Of a DNA stretch of 64,000 nucleotides, positions 12,019 through 57,866 are shown one piece after another (position 1 is the first letter of the stretch; each line of letters begins with the position of its first letter). The stretch is from Cavia porcellus. Taxonomy: Eukaryota; Chordata; Mammalia; Rodentia; Caviidae. The DNA lies in the NCBI RefSeq assembly GCF_034190915.1, contig NW_026947486.1, positions 80,084,044 through 80,148,043 of the forward strand, read 5' to 3'. Below the pieces are notes generated by a model, which did no database searches, had not been told where the DNA came from, and was given only the letters and a program-made list of their open reading frames with translations. A program made the translations under genes and the position numbers.

Positions 12019-12350
12019 GCAATGCTCAAAGTAAGGACCAAGGCTTCCCTGAAAAGTACTACAGCCATCCTGTACTACAGTACAACAAGGTCCTGAGCTC
12101 CTCGGATGATAACAGCCAAGTTTGTGTCAGGAAGCCAGTGTGACAAGCTTCTCCTGGAGATTGACCAGCACACATCTTCCCCTGCAGAGCCAGGAAGCGA
12201 TGCTCAATGTAAGGACCAGGGGTCCCCCAAAGTGAACTGCAGCCATTTTCAGTGACAAGGTCCCGAGGTCCTCTGATGATAACAACTGAGTTCATATCAG
12301 GGGAGCCAGCATGACAAGCTCCTCCAGGAGAATCAGTGGCTCCAAAAGAA
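12019..12350. repeat. Two-copy ~178-bp tandem duplication
   Basis: 12019-12196 and 12197-12350 align: both begin GC(A/G)ATGCTCAA, then TAAGGACCA, ACAAGGTCC, GATGATAACA, and end CATGACAAGCTcCTCC-like text. Divergence is substantial, so the duplication is old. Part of an unidentified repeat. Confidence 0.7.
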
Positions 12351-12611
12351 CTAACAGCTCCAAATATCAACACTTAGGAGAAACCACAACACTACTTTTT
12401 CCTCTCTAGATCTCCTTTTTTAGGCTGGCAACAGTCCTCAGGTGAGTCATCCAAGCTCAGCACCATGCTGATATAATTCAGTTAGTGTTACAAGTTGACC
12501 ACCAGTTACCAATCCACTATAGTGCTCTAGTCTACCCTGCAGCATTCATTGTATAGATGAACTCCCATCCTTGCTAAGCATAACAATTACAAGAGTAGCT
12601 TTTAAAAACAC

Positions 12612-12690
12612 AATTGCTGGGACTGAGGAGATGGCTGACAGTGCTTGCCTGATATTCCTGAACCCTTGGTTCCATTCCTAGCACAAGTTA
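12612..12690 (+). repeat. Degenerate ID-type SINE
   Basis: GCTGGGACTGAGGAGATGGC, GTGCTTGCCTGA, then TTCCATTCCTAGCAC: tRNA-like A and B boxes of an ID element. Confidence 0.5.
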
Positions 12691-13024
12691 AAATATTTCC
12701 TGGGCTTTGACCAGCCCAGGTTACTAGAGGAATTCTCCCTTCCTCACCAGGGCCCCAGTGCGCTGGAGCCTCTTTGACTTGAGCAGCAGCTATTTACATC
12801 CTCTCCCACCTAAAGGCACCTTCTCTGTGCAAGGGGAAACGCTTCAGTCTGTCCTGTTTGGGCACTTCTGTGGACATACTCCCAAGTTTGATGCTTTTCA
12901 TGGTATTTGAGAAATATTTGTTGAATAGATGGAAATCCCGTACATAAGAAATCTGAAATAATACCTATTTATTCAGAGAGGTGTTCTGTGTGCTTAGGAA
13001 ACTTTCTGATCTCATGGGAAGAAA

Positions 13025-13165
13025 CTCTAAACAAAAGGACAAGAGCCCAAGCTTCCAATTCTAGCTGTGTTACAAACTTCAATTATGACCAGCAGCAGCA
13101 AGTCACTAGTGTTCTCTGGCACTCAGTCTCTTCATTTGTGGAAACAGAGTTGCTGAGTAAACTTT
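13025..13165 (+). repeat. MIR relic
   Basis: TTCTAGCTGTGTTACAAACT and CACTCAGTCTCTTCATTTGT match the sense MIR core. Confidence 0.45.
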
Positions 13166-13337
13166 GTTTCATTGCTGGGTTTTGGCTACTCTATAAAGCA
13201 ATAGATAGTCTTTTTTCCTCATCTGAATGTCCGTAAAGAGTATGGAAACTTTTTTTTTGCTTTGTAAGGATTATAAATTGACCCCAGTTTAAGAAATAAG
13301 AAACTCAGTGAGTCAGTTCATGATTTGGCCAATCTTC

Positions 13338-13402
13338 CATGGAGAGAGACAGAGACAGACAGAGATAAATAGAGGGGGGATGAGAGGGAGAGAGAGAGAG
13401 AT
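13338..13402. repeat. GA-rich low-complexity run
   Basis: GAGAGACAGAGACAGACAGA passing into (GA)n. Confidence 0.8.
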
Positions 13403-13697
13403 ATCACTCCTCATCTCATCCCCAGATCTCTGGCTTCAACTGAACCCTATCTCAGAGCTACTTAGTGATCCTAAGGACTGCTAGCCCTCACTATCTGTGC
13501 TATCTGTATGGCCGGTTAATTCTGTCCTCTGTGAAGAAGCTAGGGCAAAGGGTGTTTCTTCTGGTCCCTCTGCATACTGGCAGCCAGAAACAAAATGTCC
13601 ATTATCATGTTTAGTAAACTCTTTTTAGGAAGTGGAAGACACAAGACCTAGTCCTTGCCCTCATGGTCTATATACATGGAAAGTCAATACAAGAGCA

Positions 13698-13890
13698 CAA
13701 TGGGCACAGTGGCATACACCTATAGGCCATCTCTCTGGGAGGCTAAACAGGAAGATCACAAGTTCAAGCCCACCCTGGGCAACTTTGGTGAGATCCTGTC
13801 TCCAAAATAAATAAAAAGATAAAAAGGGTGGGAGTGTAGCTCAGTGAGAAAGGGCTGACCCTGGCTTCAGCTTCCAGAACCAAAATTTTT
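13698..13890 (+). repeat. B1-dID composite SINE
   Basis: A B1 monomer (GGGCACAGTGGCATACACCT, GGCAACTTTGGTGAGATCCT) is fused to an ID-like half (GGGTGGGAGTGTAGCTCAGT). This dimer is characteristic of non-murid rodents. Confidence 0.75.
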
Positions 13891-14325
13891 TAAACTGCGT
13901 GGCAAAGATGTGCTACTATGTGTGGGAGGCCCTGGGTGCTAAGTGCTGTTTTGCTATATGTTCAGTAGGTAGAACAGTGGCCAGCAGAAGGTGCTCAACA
14001 TATATAATGAAAATGGGCAAAAATTGTCATGGCTTTCAAACTTTTAATTTGAAAGTGTAATCTTTAATGACTTCATGGCTGGAAGCTCACTACGTAACAC
14101 ACTGCCCTGGTTGAGTGGAGCTAGGGTTGAGTCTGCCTGCTTTGTCCTCTGGGCCTCAGAGAGGCCTTTTGGAGCCCGGATGGAAAACCATTGCTATGGT
14201 CTATTGAAAGGACAGGTAACTCAACTCTTTCTCCTGCTCCCCAGTTTACCTCAGCCATCTGTGAATCTAGCCAAATGAAAAGAAGTTTAAGAACCTAGGT
14301 CTTCCAAAGGGAATATTTGAATCTG

Positions 14326-14348
14326 AAAAAAAAAAAAAAAAAAAAAAA
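14326..14348 (+). repeat. Poly(A) tract
   Basis: Uninterrupted run of about 22 A. No SINE body is visible upstream, so its origin is unclear. Confidence 0.8.
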
Positions 14349-15889
14349 GGATGATGTCAGTCTTCCCTCTGGCTTCCCCCAGGGAGCGCCAATTAGTTAG
14401 CATAGAGAAGTGGACATTTTGAGTAGGGGACTTCTGAGTTGATTCACAGGTATATAGTGAAGTAATGTCTGTTAAATAAAGAAGAAAGAAAACCACTGTG
14501 GCCAATTTTTCTTCACTGACTAGAAATTCATTTGGTGGTATCCTACTGGCAGCTCTGATTCTAATTGTCCAACATAAAGCTCCCTGTGGAGCCTGGTCAG
14601 TGTGTAGGTGGTGTTGCCTTTTGCACCTGCACATCTTGCGTCACACTGACAGCTAGTAACATGCCTGAGTCAGCCTTGGTGCTTGCAGCTGCCACGAGGG
14701 GCTGCCTGGAGAGGGCATCTTTCCACCATGCTGCAGCAATGTGACCTTCTGCCTGACTTGATCTCCTTGCTTCCCCATGGCCAATAGTTCAAGGGAGGGG
14801 ATCAATCTAGGGGGTGCTCCCTTGTCGAAGTGGTTCAGGGAGCAAGGCACATCTCAGCTCTGCATCTGGAAAATAATTTTGGGCAACAGGCATTTATTTT
14901 TTAGAGAAAGGATAAAGCTCTTGAATTAAGAAGCTTTCGTCACCATCTCATGGCCTTTTCAAATAAATATCTCTACGTACTCTATGCACTGTCCCTCCTC
15001 ACGGGTGCCAGAAGGGGTAGTGCTAGGGACCCCATTTGATAGCAAGGGTAACTGAGGGGTGAATCCAGCTCATCAATCAGACAGCAAGTCACCAAACCTC
15101 ACCAGCTCCTCCCTACTACCTAGCCTGGCCACCTCCATCTCTTGCCCAGTCCCTGGACTGACATCAAAATCTGGCTCAGGCCTGACTGTCAGAGGACAGT
15201 CACCCATGCCCTTCCTACTACTGCCATCAATTTCAACTCCAGTCTCAACCACCGCTCTGCACTGAGTTAGTATTTTGAAGTTTGGCTGTGAGATTAAGGG
15301 CGACTGAAGCTTAGGGCTGGAGAGAACCTTGGAGACACGAGAAATTAAGACCTGGAATATTTGCCCCACATGTCTTGGAATACCAAGCCAAGCTTTTCTG
15401 TGTGTCCCTCACATTTCTTGGCTATATCCTGAGCTTCTGTTCCTTTTTTCGGTGGCTCCTTTTGCCTATGTGCTGCTAACTTTTCCCTCCTGTCCTTCCT
15501 TCCTTGTCGTACCAGACAGACGCTCTAGGCTTAATGCACAGAACCTGTTTTCTGGGACCTTGGTTTGCATTAACTGGATTAGTGAGCAAAACGTGGAATC
15601 ATTGTCTCCTAGGGATTGTGAGCTAGGCACCAAGGCACGCAGCGAACCCCCCACCATCACCCGGCCAACAGCCCCTCACTGTGATGGGCAGTGTGAGAAA
15701 CTGACCCGCAGAAGCAGTGGTCCTGGAGGCCAGTTGACAGCAGAGCTGTGCCAGCACTGGGGGACTTTCTCCAGAGCAACGCTGTCAGATCGCGTCTTTG
15801 TCATCCTCCCACGCCCCCAGAGTACCACCAAGCCCAGCAGGCCCAGCTCTGGAGGCCGCACCCATCCAGCCAGTGGATCCCGGGTCTGG
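14349..15889. other. Region upstream of the CpG island
   Basis: Mostly unique, moderately GC-rich sequence. The plus-strand frame at 15329-15901 (190 codons) starts in AT-neutral DNA and runs into the island; it shows no domain. No gene can be supported. Confidence 0.5.
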
Positions 15890-16545
15890 ATGCGTCTCTA
15901 ACTGGCGGCCGCAGCCCGCTCTAGAGTAGGGAGAGATGTAGAGGAGGGCAGGAGGGGCGTCCCACTTCCCGTGCAAGCCACAGCCGGCTAACACTTCTCC
16001 GCGAGTCCCTCACTGCTTGGCGAGTTTACCCAACTTCTGCGCTGCTCGCCAGACCCACTGCTCAGAGGCGCTCCTGGTCGGAGGACCAAGAGTCTTTGGG
16101 AAACTGCACGCACTACTTTTGAGGGGTTCGCAGGGAAGACAGGAACCTGCGGAGGGGGTTTCTAGGGGATAGGGCAGAGGCACCTCCCTGGGACCCAGCA
16201 GAGCCGCCTCGTTCGGCAGTCAGCCCCGCTCTCTAACAGAAGCGGCAGTCTGTCCCAGAGGACTCCGCGGACCGCGCCTGGGGTACCGGCCTCTCCGGGC
16301 CAGGCTGCAGCCGCTGGAGGCGAGCGGCTGGCAGAGGGGACCTGTTTGCTGGCCAGTTTGGAGGTGCGATGGGGTGGGATTTGGAAACGCAGAAGACTGA
16401 GAGGAGAGGACGGTTTCCTTTCCTTCCAAAAAGGAGCCAAATTGCAGGCGCGGGTGGTGGTAGTGGGGAGTAAGTCAGAGAGTAAATACAAACAACCTCC
16501 GAAAGAAGCCAAGAAAAACGAAGCCAAAAGAAGCAAGCGCAACAC

Positions 16546-16682
16546 TGTTACAAAACTGTCTGGTTTTGTAACAATTTCTCTGCTACTGGCCAATGAGCAG
16601 CGTGGTGGCAGGTCACGTGGGGACGTTTTATATAACACTTTGCTGAGACAAGACAGTTATTAGGCGGCGCGAGGTGGCCAGT
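16546..16682 (+). promoter_or_regulatory. LONRF3: LONRF3 core promoter: inverted repeat, CCAAT box, E-box, TATA box
   Basis: In order: a perfect 11-bp inverted repeat (16546-16556 and 16563-16573, 6-bp loop), CCAAT at 16590-16594, the palindromic E-box CACGTG at 16614-16619 (USF/MYC/CLOCK-type site), and TATATAA at 16629-16635. The TATA box predicts transcription start near 16655-16668, giving a leader of about 160 nt before the start codon at 16824. Motifs are seen directly; factor binding and the start site are inferred. Confidence 0.72.
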
Positions 16683-16790
16683 ATGGAGCTCGCGGAGGCG
16701 CGGCAGAGCCGGGTGCGTGGCAGCACCGCGGCCGTGGAAGCCCTGACTCCTTCCAGCCGTCACTCCTGGATCCCTGTCCCCGGTCCCTAG
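16683..16790 (+). CDS. Upstream ORF (35 codons) in the LONRF3 leader
   Basis: ATG at 16683 has a strong context (A at -3, G at +4) and reads 35 codons to TAG at 16788-16790. It is in the same frame as the main ORF and ends 33 nt before the LONRF3 start. It lies only about 20 nt from the TATA-predicted cap site, so some ribosomes may miss it. A translational brake on LONRF3 is plausible; no function for the peptide itself is implied. Confidence 0.5.
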   Translation: MELAEARQSRVRGSTAAVEALTPSSRHSWIPVPGP

Positions 16791-51258
<34,468 letters not shown>

Positions 51259-52270
51259 TGAAAGTGGATTGCTGAAGAGAAGCGCTCACCCTCCCTGCTC
51301 TTTGGGGAGGAGACCTGCTTGTAAATATATCTAATTGCAATAACATCTTAACAGAAGAGGTTATCAAACAGAGGTGTGTTTCCCTACTCTTGATCACACA
51401 GAGAAATCAAGTAGAAAGACCAAATGAATGTGACCTGTTTGAAACTTTCTGTCTTAAGATGCTTTTTGAGATGCTGCACAACTACATAAACTGCAGAGGT
51501 GTTTAAGAGCCCAGGAAAAAATGATTTTACCATAATATTTTATGGAAGTTTAACATGATTTTGCTTTAGTTTTTCTTTCTTCCATAGGTGAATGACCGTA
51601 TGGCTGAAATGTGAAGCAAAGATACTAATAATGTTGCTGCATTATTTAACTGACTTGAGTTGTCATTCCAAATGGTTCAGGTTTTATAGAGCATTGTGTA
51701 AAATAATGTTCATACTTCTGTTTAATAATTTATTTTTTGCACTACTGTATCCTTTTTTCTACATGTATGTTTGTAACTATTTAAGTGCACATTGCTGAAA
51801 AGTCCATTGTTTTATTTATTGATGTGGTTTACCATGTACCTAGGGGGAATTACTGTACTAGAAATGTACAATTTTTGCTTCCAAAACTTTACTATTTTGA
51901 TCCCAGTTCTTGAACCGTTTCCCCATCTATCCTAGTAGAAGTTTAAAAAGGACTTCAGAATGATGCTAAGATCATCCATCTTAACAGATTCTACCTTTCC
52001 AGTTTTAATTAAATAACATGAAATACTTTAATGATTTGGCATAGATTGTGGTACATGCCAAGGTAAAGTAAAAGAATCCAATTGAATGTCTTTAATACAA
52101 CATATTATGGGCATTTGGGGTAGAAGGGATGGCTTTCAAAAGTATAGCAGCTCACAGCTATTCCTAGCTTGCCTGTACACCCCACCTCTTCTCAGTGTTC
52201 TGAGAATGAAGACCTCTGCTGAAACACTCTATGAAGGACTATTTGTTATTAAAAGTGTAAAGAAGCCAGA
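51259..52270 (+). other. LONRF3: Probable LONRF3 3' untranslated region
   Basis: Unique, AT-rich sequence follows the stop codon without SINE or LTR insertions. It carries AU-rich elements near 51720-51740 and 51810-51825 and ATTAAA hexamers at 52008-52013 and 52248-52253. The second hexamer could set a cleavage site near 52270. AATAAA also occurs at 53956, 54102, 54734 and 56069, so longer 3' ends cannot be excluded. Confidence 0.5.
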
Positions 52271-52649
52271 TAGGTGGAAGCCTTTAAAAATACAGTATTT
52301 TAAAACAACCAGACAATCTATGGTTTTATCAAAACACTGCCTTTCATTCTAATTTCCAAGAGGCCAAAGATTTCAATATGGGGGAAGAAAAAAGAAGTAA
52401 AACTAAGCATTACTTTGCTTGCCTAGTGGTAGCTGACTCCTTTCATGTCCAAAAAATCTGAAAAATACTACGAGTATAGAAGAGTCATAATGTCAGAGTG
52501 GAAAGACAGGTGCAGGAAGAAGTGAGTTGTTGTGTTTGTATCTTCATGTAGATTGCCCTCCCCTGTGTGATTCTGGACAGGTGCGCTATTCACTGGAAGC
52601 CAGCATACTCCGTTAAAGTGAGAGAGTCATGCTTCAAGTAATTATCATT

Positions 52650-52800
52650 AGTCCTTGACTTATGAATGAGTTCTGCTCCAGGAGAATTTTTCAGAAGTTG
52701 GATTCATTGAAGTGATGAGGTCAATGAAGTGAGTCTTATACAGCATACCTGTCAAAGTTCACAACTTAAATATTTGTAAGCTTCTGTACTATCACCAGTG
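52650..52800. repeat. MITE-like repeat copy B
   Basis: Starts TTAGTCCTTGACTTATGAAT and shares AAGTTGGATTCATT, GAGTCTTATACAGCATACCT with copy A at 29142. Confidence 0.5.
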
Positions 52801-53784
52801 GTTAGAAACAGGATGGGCAAATGAGATGATCCAGATAATATTTAAGAGACTTGTGTAAGCAGAAACCAAACTATCTTCTCACTTATTAGTGGATGCTGTG
52901 TTGGCAGAGCATTATATTAACAGGTTTGATGCTTGTAGTAGACTGGGCTGGAGAAGAATGCAAGTATGGTACAGGGAGTGGAAGGACCTGTTTGTCCGGG
53001 AAAACTCTACAAGGCTCACAGTACAGGAAATTAGTGCACATTCTCTCGTGCCAACCATGTGTGCATCTTCTTGGTGCAGCAGTTTCTTATTCTGTAGTGT
53101 AAAAACAACAAAGAAAATGTTACAATCTTCTCTATTGACTAAATGTGTTGCTTTGATAAGTGGTTTAATTTTGGCTGAGCCAGTTTCCTCAATGAAATGG
53201 CAGTGCTAAATATTGCATATGGGATTGTCATGAAAATTGAATGAAATATAGTTGAAATCACTTAACATGGCAGCCTGACTAGAGGAGATAGTCAACAAAT
53301 CAGAACTATTATTTCATTGGCCCTAGTTACAGAATATACTCAAAATTCATATTTGCATAAAACGTTGACTGAACATGCAGTAAACACTTGCAACCCCTTT
53401 AATTTGGTTGAGGGAATCTGCACCACTAATTTTTGACCATAACTTAATGGTTTATAGGTGATTCCTTTTGGGATGAATTCTGTTTGGGAAAATGTAGAGA
53501 CTGGAGAACAAATGAGGGTCAGAGGTAGGGACTACTATGCCAACAAATATTGTCCTAGTTTAATAACTGCTAAAAAGCAGTGTTGCTTGGAAATATAACA
53601 TCTCTGATAGAATAGAACCCTTAAGTTCTAGCTATATTAGGATAACAAATTCATCACTCTCAGTTCTCCAAAATATATTGATAATCTCACCTATACCAGG
53701 ATGATTGAATTTCATGATCTATGACTTTTGTGTTTAGTTCATAAATGGTGAACTGTATCTCTTTATGCTTCCCAAAGTAGCAGA

Positions 53785-53995
53785 CTAAAAACATGTATTG
53801 GGAGCCTACCATGTACAAGATATGAAGCCACATTATCTCTCATACCTGAGTTTATTAAATCATTTCTTTTTTAGAGTGTAGTTATTCCTATATAATAGAT
53901 GAGAAAACGGAGGCTCAGCATTAATGAATAATTTTCCCGGGTAACATGGTCATGTAATAAATAGCCAAGCTTGATTTTAAATGCATTACTTTGCA
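53785..53995 (-). repeat. MIR relic
   Basis: GGGAGCCTACCATGTACAAG, AGATGAGAAAACGGAGGCTC and TTTCCCGGGTAACATGGTCA match the antisense MIR consensus. Confidence 0.6.
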
Positions 53996-54550
53996 GGTTT
54001 TAAAAAGTATAAAATAGTTTGTGTTACACATAGTTTTATTTAACAGACATGGCAGTTGAATCACAAAAGAGGCCTAAGCTCCCAATGGGAAGATGCAGAT
54101 AAATAAAATTCACTTATCCAGCACATCTCTACTAAGTCAAAAAGGAAGTTTTATTTCTTAGTAAATTTTTGTATCATAGAATTCCCCCTGATAGGGGAGC
54201 AGTCCACTCCAGAACATGTAGGTCTCTGTTAAGCAGAACTGCACTTTACTCTCAGTGGTCTAGAGACATAGTCTGGTTGTTTTACCGTAAGTTTCTATAA
54301 TGGTGGGAGGCATGCTAAACCTTGACTATCTTTGGGTTGTACTTGAACAGAATCTTCGATTGGACTTGACTATTTTTACCACTTGTAATGGTTTTGCTGC
54401 CCAGCTTGAAAATGAAAGAAGAGTATAGAGAGAAAAGACCTAAGTCTAAATCTAGGCTAGAATGACAAGACTTCCCCCTTGGTAGATAGTGCCACTTATT
54501 GGATTGGTTTCCCTGTTTGTTGTGACTGACTCAGTATTTTCCTGGTAGAT

Positions 54551-54607
<57 letters not shown>

Positions 54608-54630
54608 TCTCTCTTTGTGTGTGTGTGTGC
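54551..54630. repeat. (CT)n / (GT)n compound microsatellite
   Basis: About 30 CT units followed by a short GT run. Confidence 0.95.
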
Positions 54631-54908
54631 ATGCATGTATACCCACATACATATACCAAGTTGCAAACAACATCATGCCTTTCTACTTTGTATCACACTA
54701 CTGCTGCTAGCTAATAACCAGCAAAATGTAGTAAATAAAAAAATGAAGAAGATTAATTTTCTATAGACAACTTGGAGACATTAGGGCATGCCCCTGATTT
54801 AGGGGAGCACAGAAATGACTATTTCAGCAGCTAGCCTGTTTTGAAGGCCAACTGCTTCTAGCCCAGTGCTGCCTCAGCACCAGGGTCAAATCAAGTCATT
54901 GCACGCAT

Positions 54909-55230
54909 GGCGCTTCCAGCTCTGCCTGTGGAGCTGAGCCGGGCTCAGAAAAATCCCCTGTGACTGGCCATGGGAGCAGCAGAGCTCCTGAAGTCGATTC
55001 ACAGCACCCAGAGGTCTCTTACTATCAACAGATTGCATACTGTTGATGGACTGCAATCCATTGGGGACTGTGTCGCCCCTGCCAACTCCATTACCAACGT
55101 GAACATTTTGTTCAGAACCTCCTTGAGTTCCCAGCTTGTTGACTTTGCATCCATTTCTGCTCACCAAGGCAGAATCATAGTAGAAACATATAACAAATAT
55201 GGCAGTGAAAGACAACCCAAGTATTGGTAA
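54909..55230 (+). pseudogene. Unidentified coding-like remnant
   Basis: ATG at about 54908 opens 18 codons (MALPALPVELSRAQKNPL) to a TGA. After two more codons an ATG at 54970 starts an 86-codon frame in the same phase that ends at 55230. Composition is less AT-rich than the surroundings. The continuous reading across a single stop suggests an old retrocopy or exon, but I do not recognise the protein. No poly(A) tail is clear. Confidence 0.25.
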
Positions 55231-55389
55231 AGGGCCATTCTTAGCCTACTCTTGGGCCTGATGACAGAGATTTTAGTTCATGAGTAAAGGCAGTTCTGAA
55301 AAGCAGCCAGCTATATGGACTCCACTTTGTCCCCCTTCCTAAGTGCTAAGAGAAGGAAGGTATAGGAATCATGTAAAATGTACACATTT

Positions 55390-55920
55390 AATCCATTTTA
55401 GAGTGATAACTCCACTTATCAGTTTAACTATTTAATAATCTGGGTTATGTGCATCCAGATGTGAGATGAAGAGATTTTCACTTAAAAGTGGATATTTTTC
55501 AAACATGTTAAATTAACCTCCAGAGAGAAGTGCCTGTAATTTCTGTTCCTGGTGTCACTTTAAAGCTTTGCTATTCATGACTCTGTAGCTATTTTAAAAA
55601 CTTTTCGCAGCAAATGTGATTAAATGAAGTTTACAAAGCAACACTGTAGCTTATGCATCATTTTAAAAGTTGATTAACATTCATTTATTGTTAAAGCAAT
55701 GACAATAAACAACAATGAAATAAAAAGAGCAAATAGCTTAACATGGCTTATTTTAGGTAAACTAGTTTTGTCATTGTATGCAATTCTAAGTAATGCCAGA
55801 ATTAAAATGTCAAACAAGCTACTTAAACAGTGGCAGCTGTGGACGTGTGCTTGTTTTCCATTTGTTTGTCAAGTAGTAATTTGACTCTTGCACTGTAATG
55901 AAGGGAAATTAAGATATTGC
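55390..55920. promoter_or_regulatory. AT-rich unique block, candidate non-coding element
   Basis: Free of recognisable repeats. It contains a cluster at 55686-55720 with ATTGTT, ACAATAAACA and ACAATG, that is SOX-type and FOX-type cores, plus CAGCTG at 55835. Texture only; conservation untested. Confidence 0.25.
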
Positions 55921-56253
55921 TCCCCTATATTGCTATTCAACTACCTCTACATGCTTTATTTCTTTTTAGGGGTTCCCTTCCAAGTCTGTATAAAAAAAGT
56001 TTCAGCTCATCTATGTTGTAATAGCAATGTAATATAGACACAGTCTTTGTGAAAGTTGTTTGTTCATTAATAAAAGTTTCCTATTGTCTCACTTTGTATA
56101 CAGCAAAACTGTAATCATACCTTAGGAAAAGAACTACCTAGATTTATTATCACTTTGTTGGAAGCCAAATAGAAAGGAGAGATATGTGAGAATGTATTTT
56201 GTTCTTGTTGCTACTGGTTATAATACATTTGATTTGAAGATCCATTTAGAATC

Positions 56254-56449
56254 TGGAGGTGTAACTTAGTGGTAGAGTGTTTGCATAACATGTGCAAGAA
56301 TATGGGTTCTATCCAGGCTCAGTGGCTCATGCCTGTAACCCCATCACTCACGAGGCTGAGGCAGGAGGATCATTGTGAGTTTGAGACCAGACTAGGCGCA
56401 AAGTGAATTCAATGCCAGCTCAAACTGCACAGCAAGATCCTGACTTAAC

Positions 56450-56485
<36 letters not shown>

Positions 56486-56550
56486 ACAAAACAAACAAGC
56501 AAAAAAAAAAACCCTTGTGTTCCATGCACAGCACTGCAAAAAAAAAAAAA
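56254..56550 (+). repeat. B1 SINE nested inside an ID-type SINE
   Basis: ID head (GTGTAACTTAGTGGTAGAGT, GTGCAAGAATATGGGTTCTA) is cut at about 56313 by a B1 (CTCAGTGGCTCATGCCTGTA to TCCTGACTTAAC). A (CA)n tail follows at 56453-56483. The ID end (TTGTGTTCCATGCACAGCAC) and an A-run resume at 56513. Confidence 0.65.
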
Positions 56551-57154
56551 AAGAAAAATTCCTTTAAGGAAATAGACCTATGCTGACAGCAAATTCATAT
56601 GCGTGTGGCAGTGACGCAGGTTTGAATGCATTCACATGACTGGTGTGTTCTGAAACACTGGTCCTAAGTTAGGGGTTTTTTCCTTTAAAAACACTAGAAA
56701 AGTTTGCTTTTTAAAAATTTTGTTGAAGTTTTTTGTTCACTAATGTACCCCTAGTTTATTTGTAAATCCAAGCATCACTACATGATATTTCCTTAAAGCA
56801 GAGTACACTACCTATGGTTTTCTTTAGCATTATAAAATGTTCAAAAAAGCAACATACATGTTTTTATTTTAATTAGATAATTTACCAACACCAGCCTAAC
56901 GCTAAGGCCCAGAGCATGTATGTTTTTCTTGCACTGCTGGAGACTAAGCCTGGGGCCTTGTGTGTTCCAGACTAGCAAGCTATTGTCCCCATCCCACCAT
57001 GATCCCTTTTGGCAGAAAATTTATTAAACTGATTGGGACAATTAGTGATACTGACCAAACAAGAGAACTTAAGAAGCATCTTCTGTTCTCTACCATACCA
57101 ATTTTTGGGCTGTGCCATTGATGATTTTATACATGCTCTATTTTTAACACTGTC

Positions 57155-57507
57155 TTGGTTACTTTTCTCTCATTGTTGAAACAAAATACCTCATGCCCAA
57201 AATGAAGGAAAGAAAGGTTTATTTAGCTTACAGTTTTTGGAGGTTTCAGTCCATACTTAGCTGGCTCCAAAGCAGGTTGGCATGGCTGAGGGGCAGCCAT
57301 TCATGCCAGCCACAGAGTGAAAGGGCAAAAGGGGAAAGCATACCTCTTCCCTTTCCCTATATTGTATGTTGACTCCCTGCCTCTGGGTGGGTGCAGCCCT
57401 CATACCACCAATCACAGCACTAGACAAGGAACCATTCACAAATGTTAGACTCGACCTCAGCCATGATTTCATGAGGCTTGGCGGACCACTCAAATATAAA
57501 CCATAAC
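57155..57507 (-). repeat. MaLR-type LTR, antisense
   Basis: GGTTACTTTTCTCTCATTGT, GTTTCAGTCCATACTTAGCT, ending AAATATAAACCATAACA. Confidence 0.55.
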
Positions 57508-57566
57508 AAATGTATGTAAAAATAGAGGGGAAAGACATGAAAATGAGGTAATTTAAAAATGAAATA

Positions 57567-57650
57567 GGGGCTGGGGATTTAGCTCTGTGGTGTAAGTGCT
57601 TTCCTGGCAAGTGCAAGGTCATGAGTTTGATCCCTAGTACCAAAAATAAA
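57567..57650 (+). repeat. ID-type SINE
   Basis: GGGGCTGGGGATTTAGCTCT, CTGGCAAGTGCAAGGTCATG, GATCCCTAGTACCAAAAATA. Confidence 0.9.
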
Positions 57651-57654
57651 GTGA

Positions 57655-57866
57655 TAGCCTAGGTATAGTACCACATTCCTGTAATTTTAGGTATTTGAGG
57701 ATGAGGAAGGAGGATCCCAAGTTTAAGTTGCCCTGGGCAACTTAGTGAATCACTTGGAGGTAAAAAGCATTGAAAATAAAAATGAAGATAGAGCTTTTCG
57801 GCCATAGCTCAGTGGTATAGCACTGCCTGGAAAATTTGATTCCTGGTATCAAAAAAGAAAAATGCC
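57655..57866 (+). repeat. B1-dID composite SINE
   Basis: Degraded B1 half (CCACATTCCTGTAATTTTAG, CCTGGGCAACTTAGTGAATC) and ID half (CGGCCATAGCTCAGTGGTAT, AAATTTGATTCCTGGTATCA). Confidence 0.75.

Noticed and set aside
15329..15901. Plus-strand 190-codon frame upstream of the promoter
   Set aside because: No domain, no splice sites joining it to LONRF3, and it lies upstream of the TATA box.
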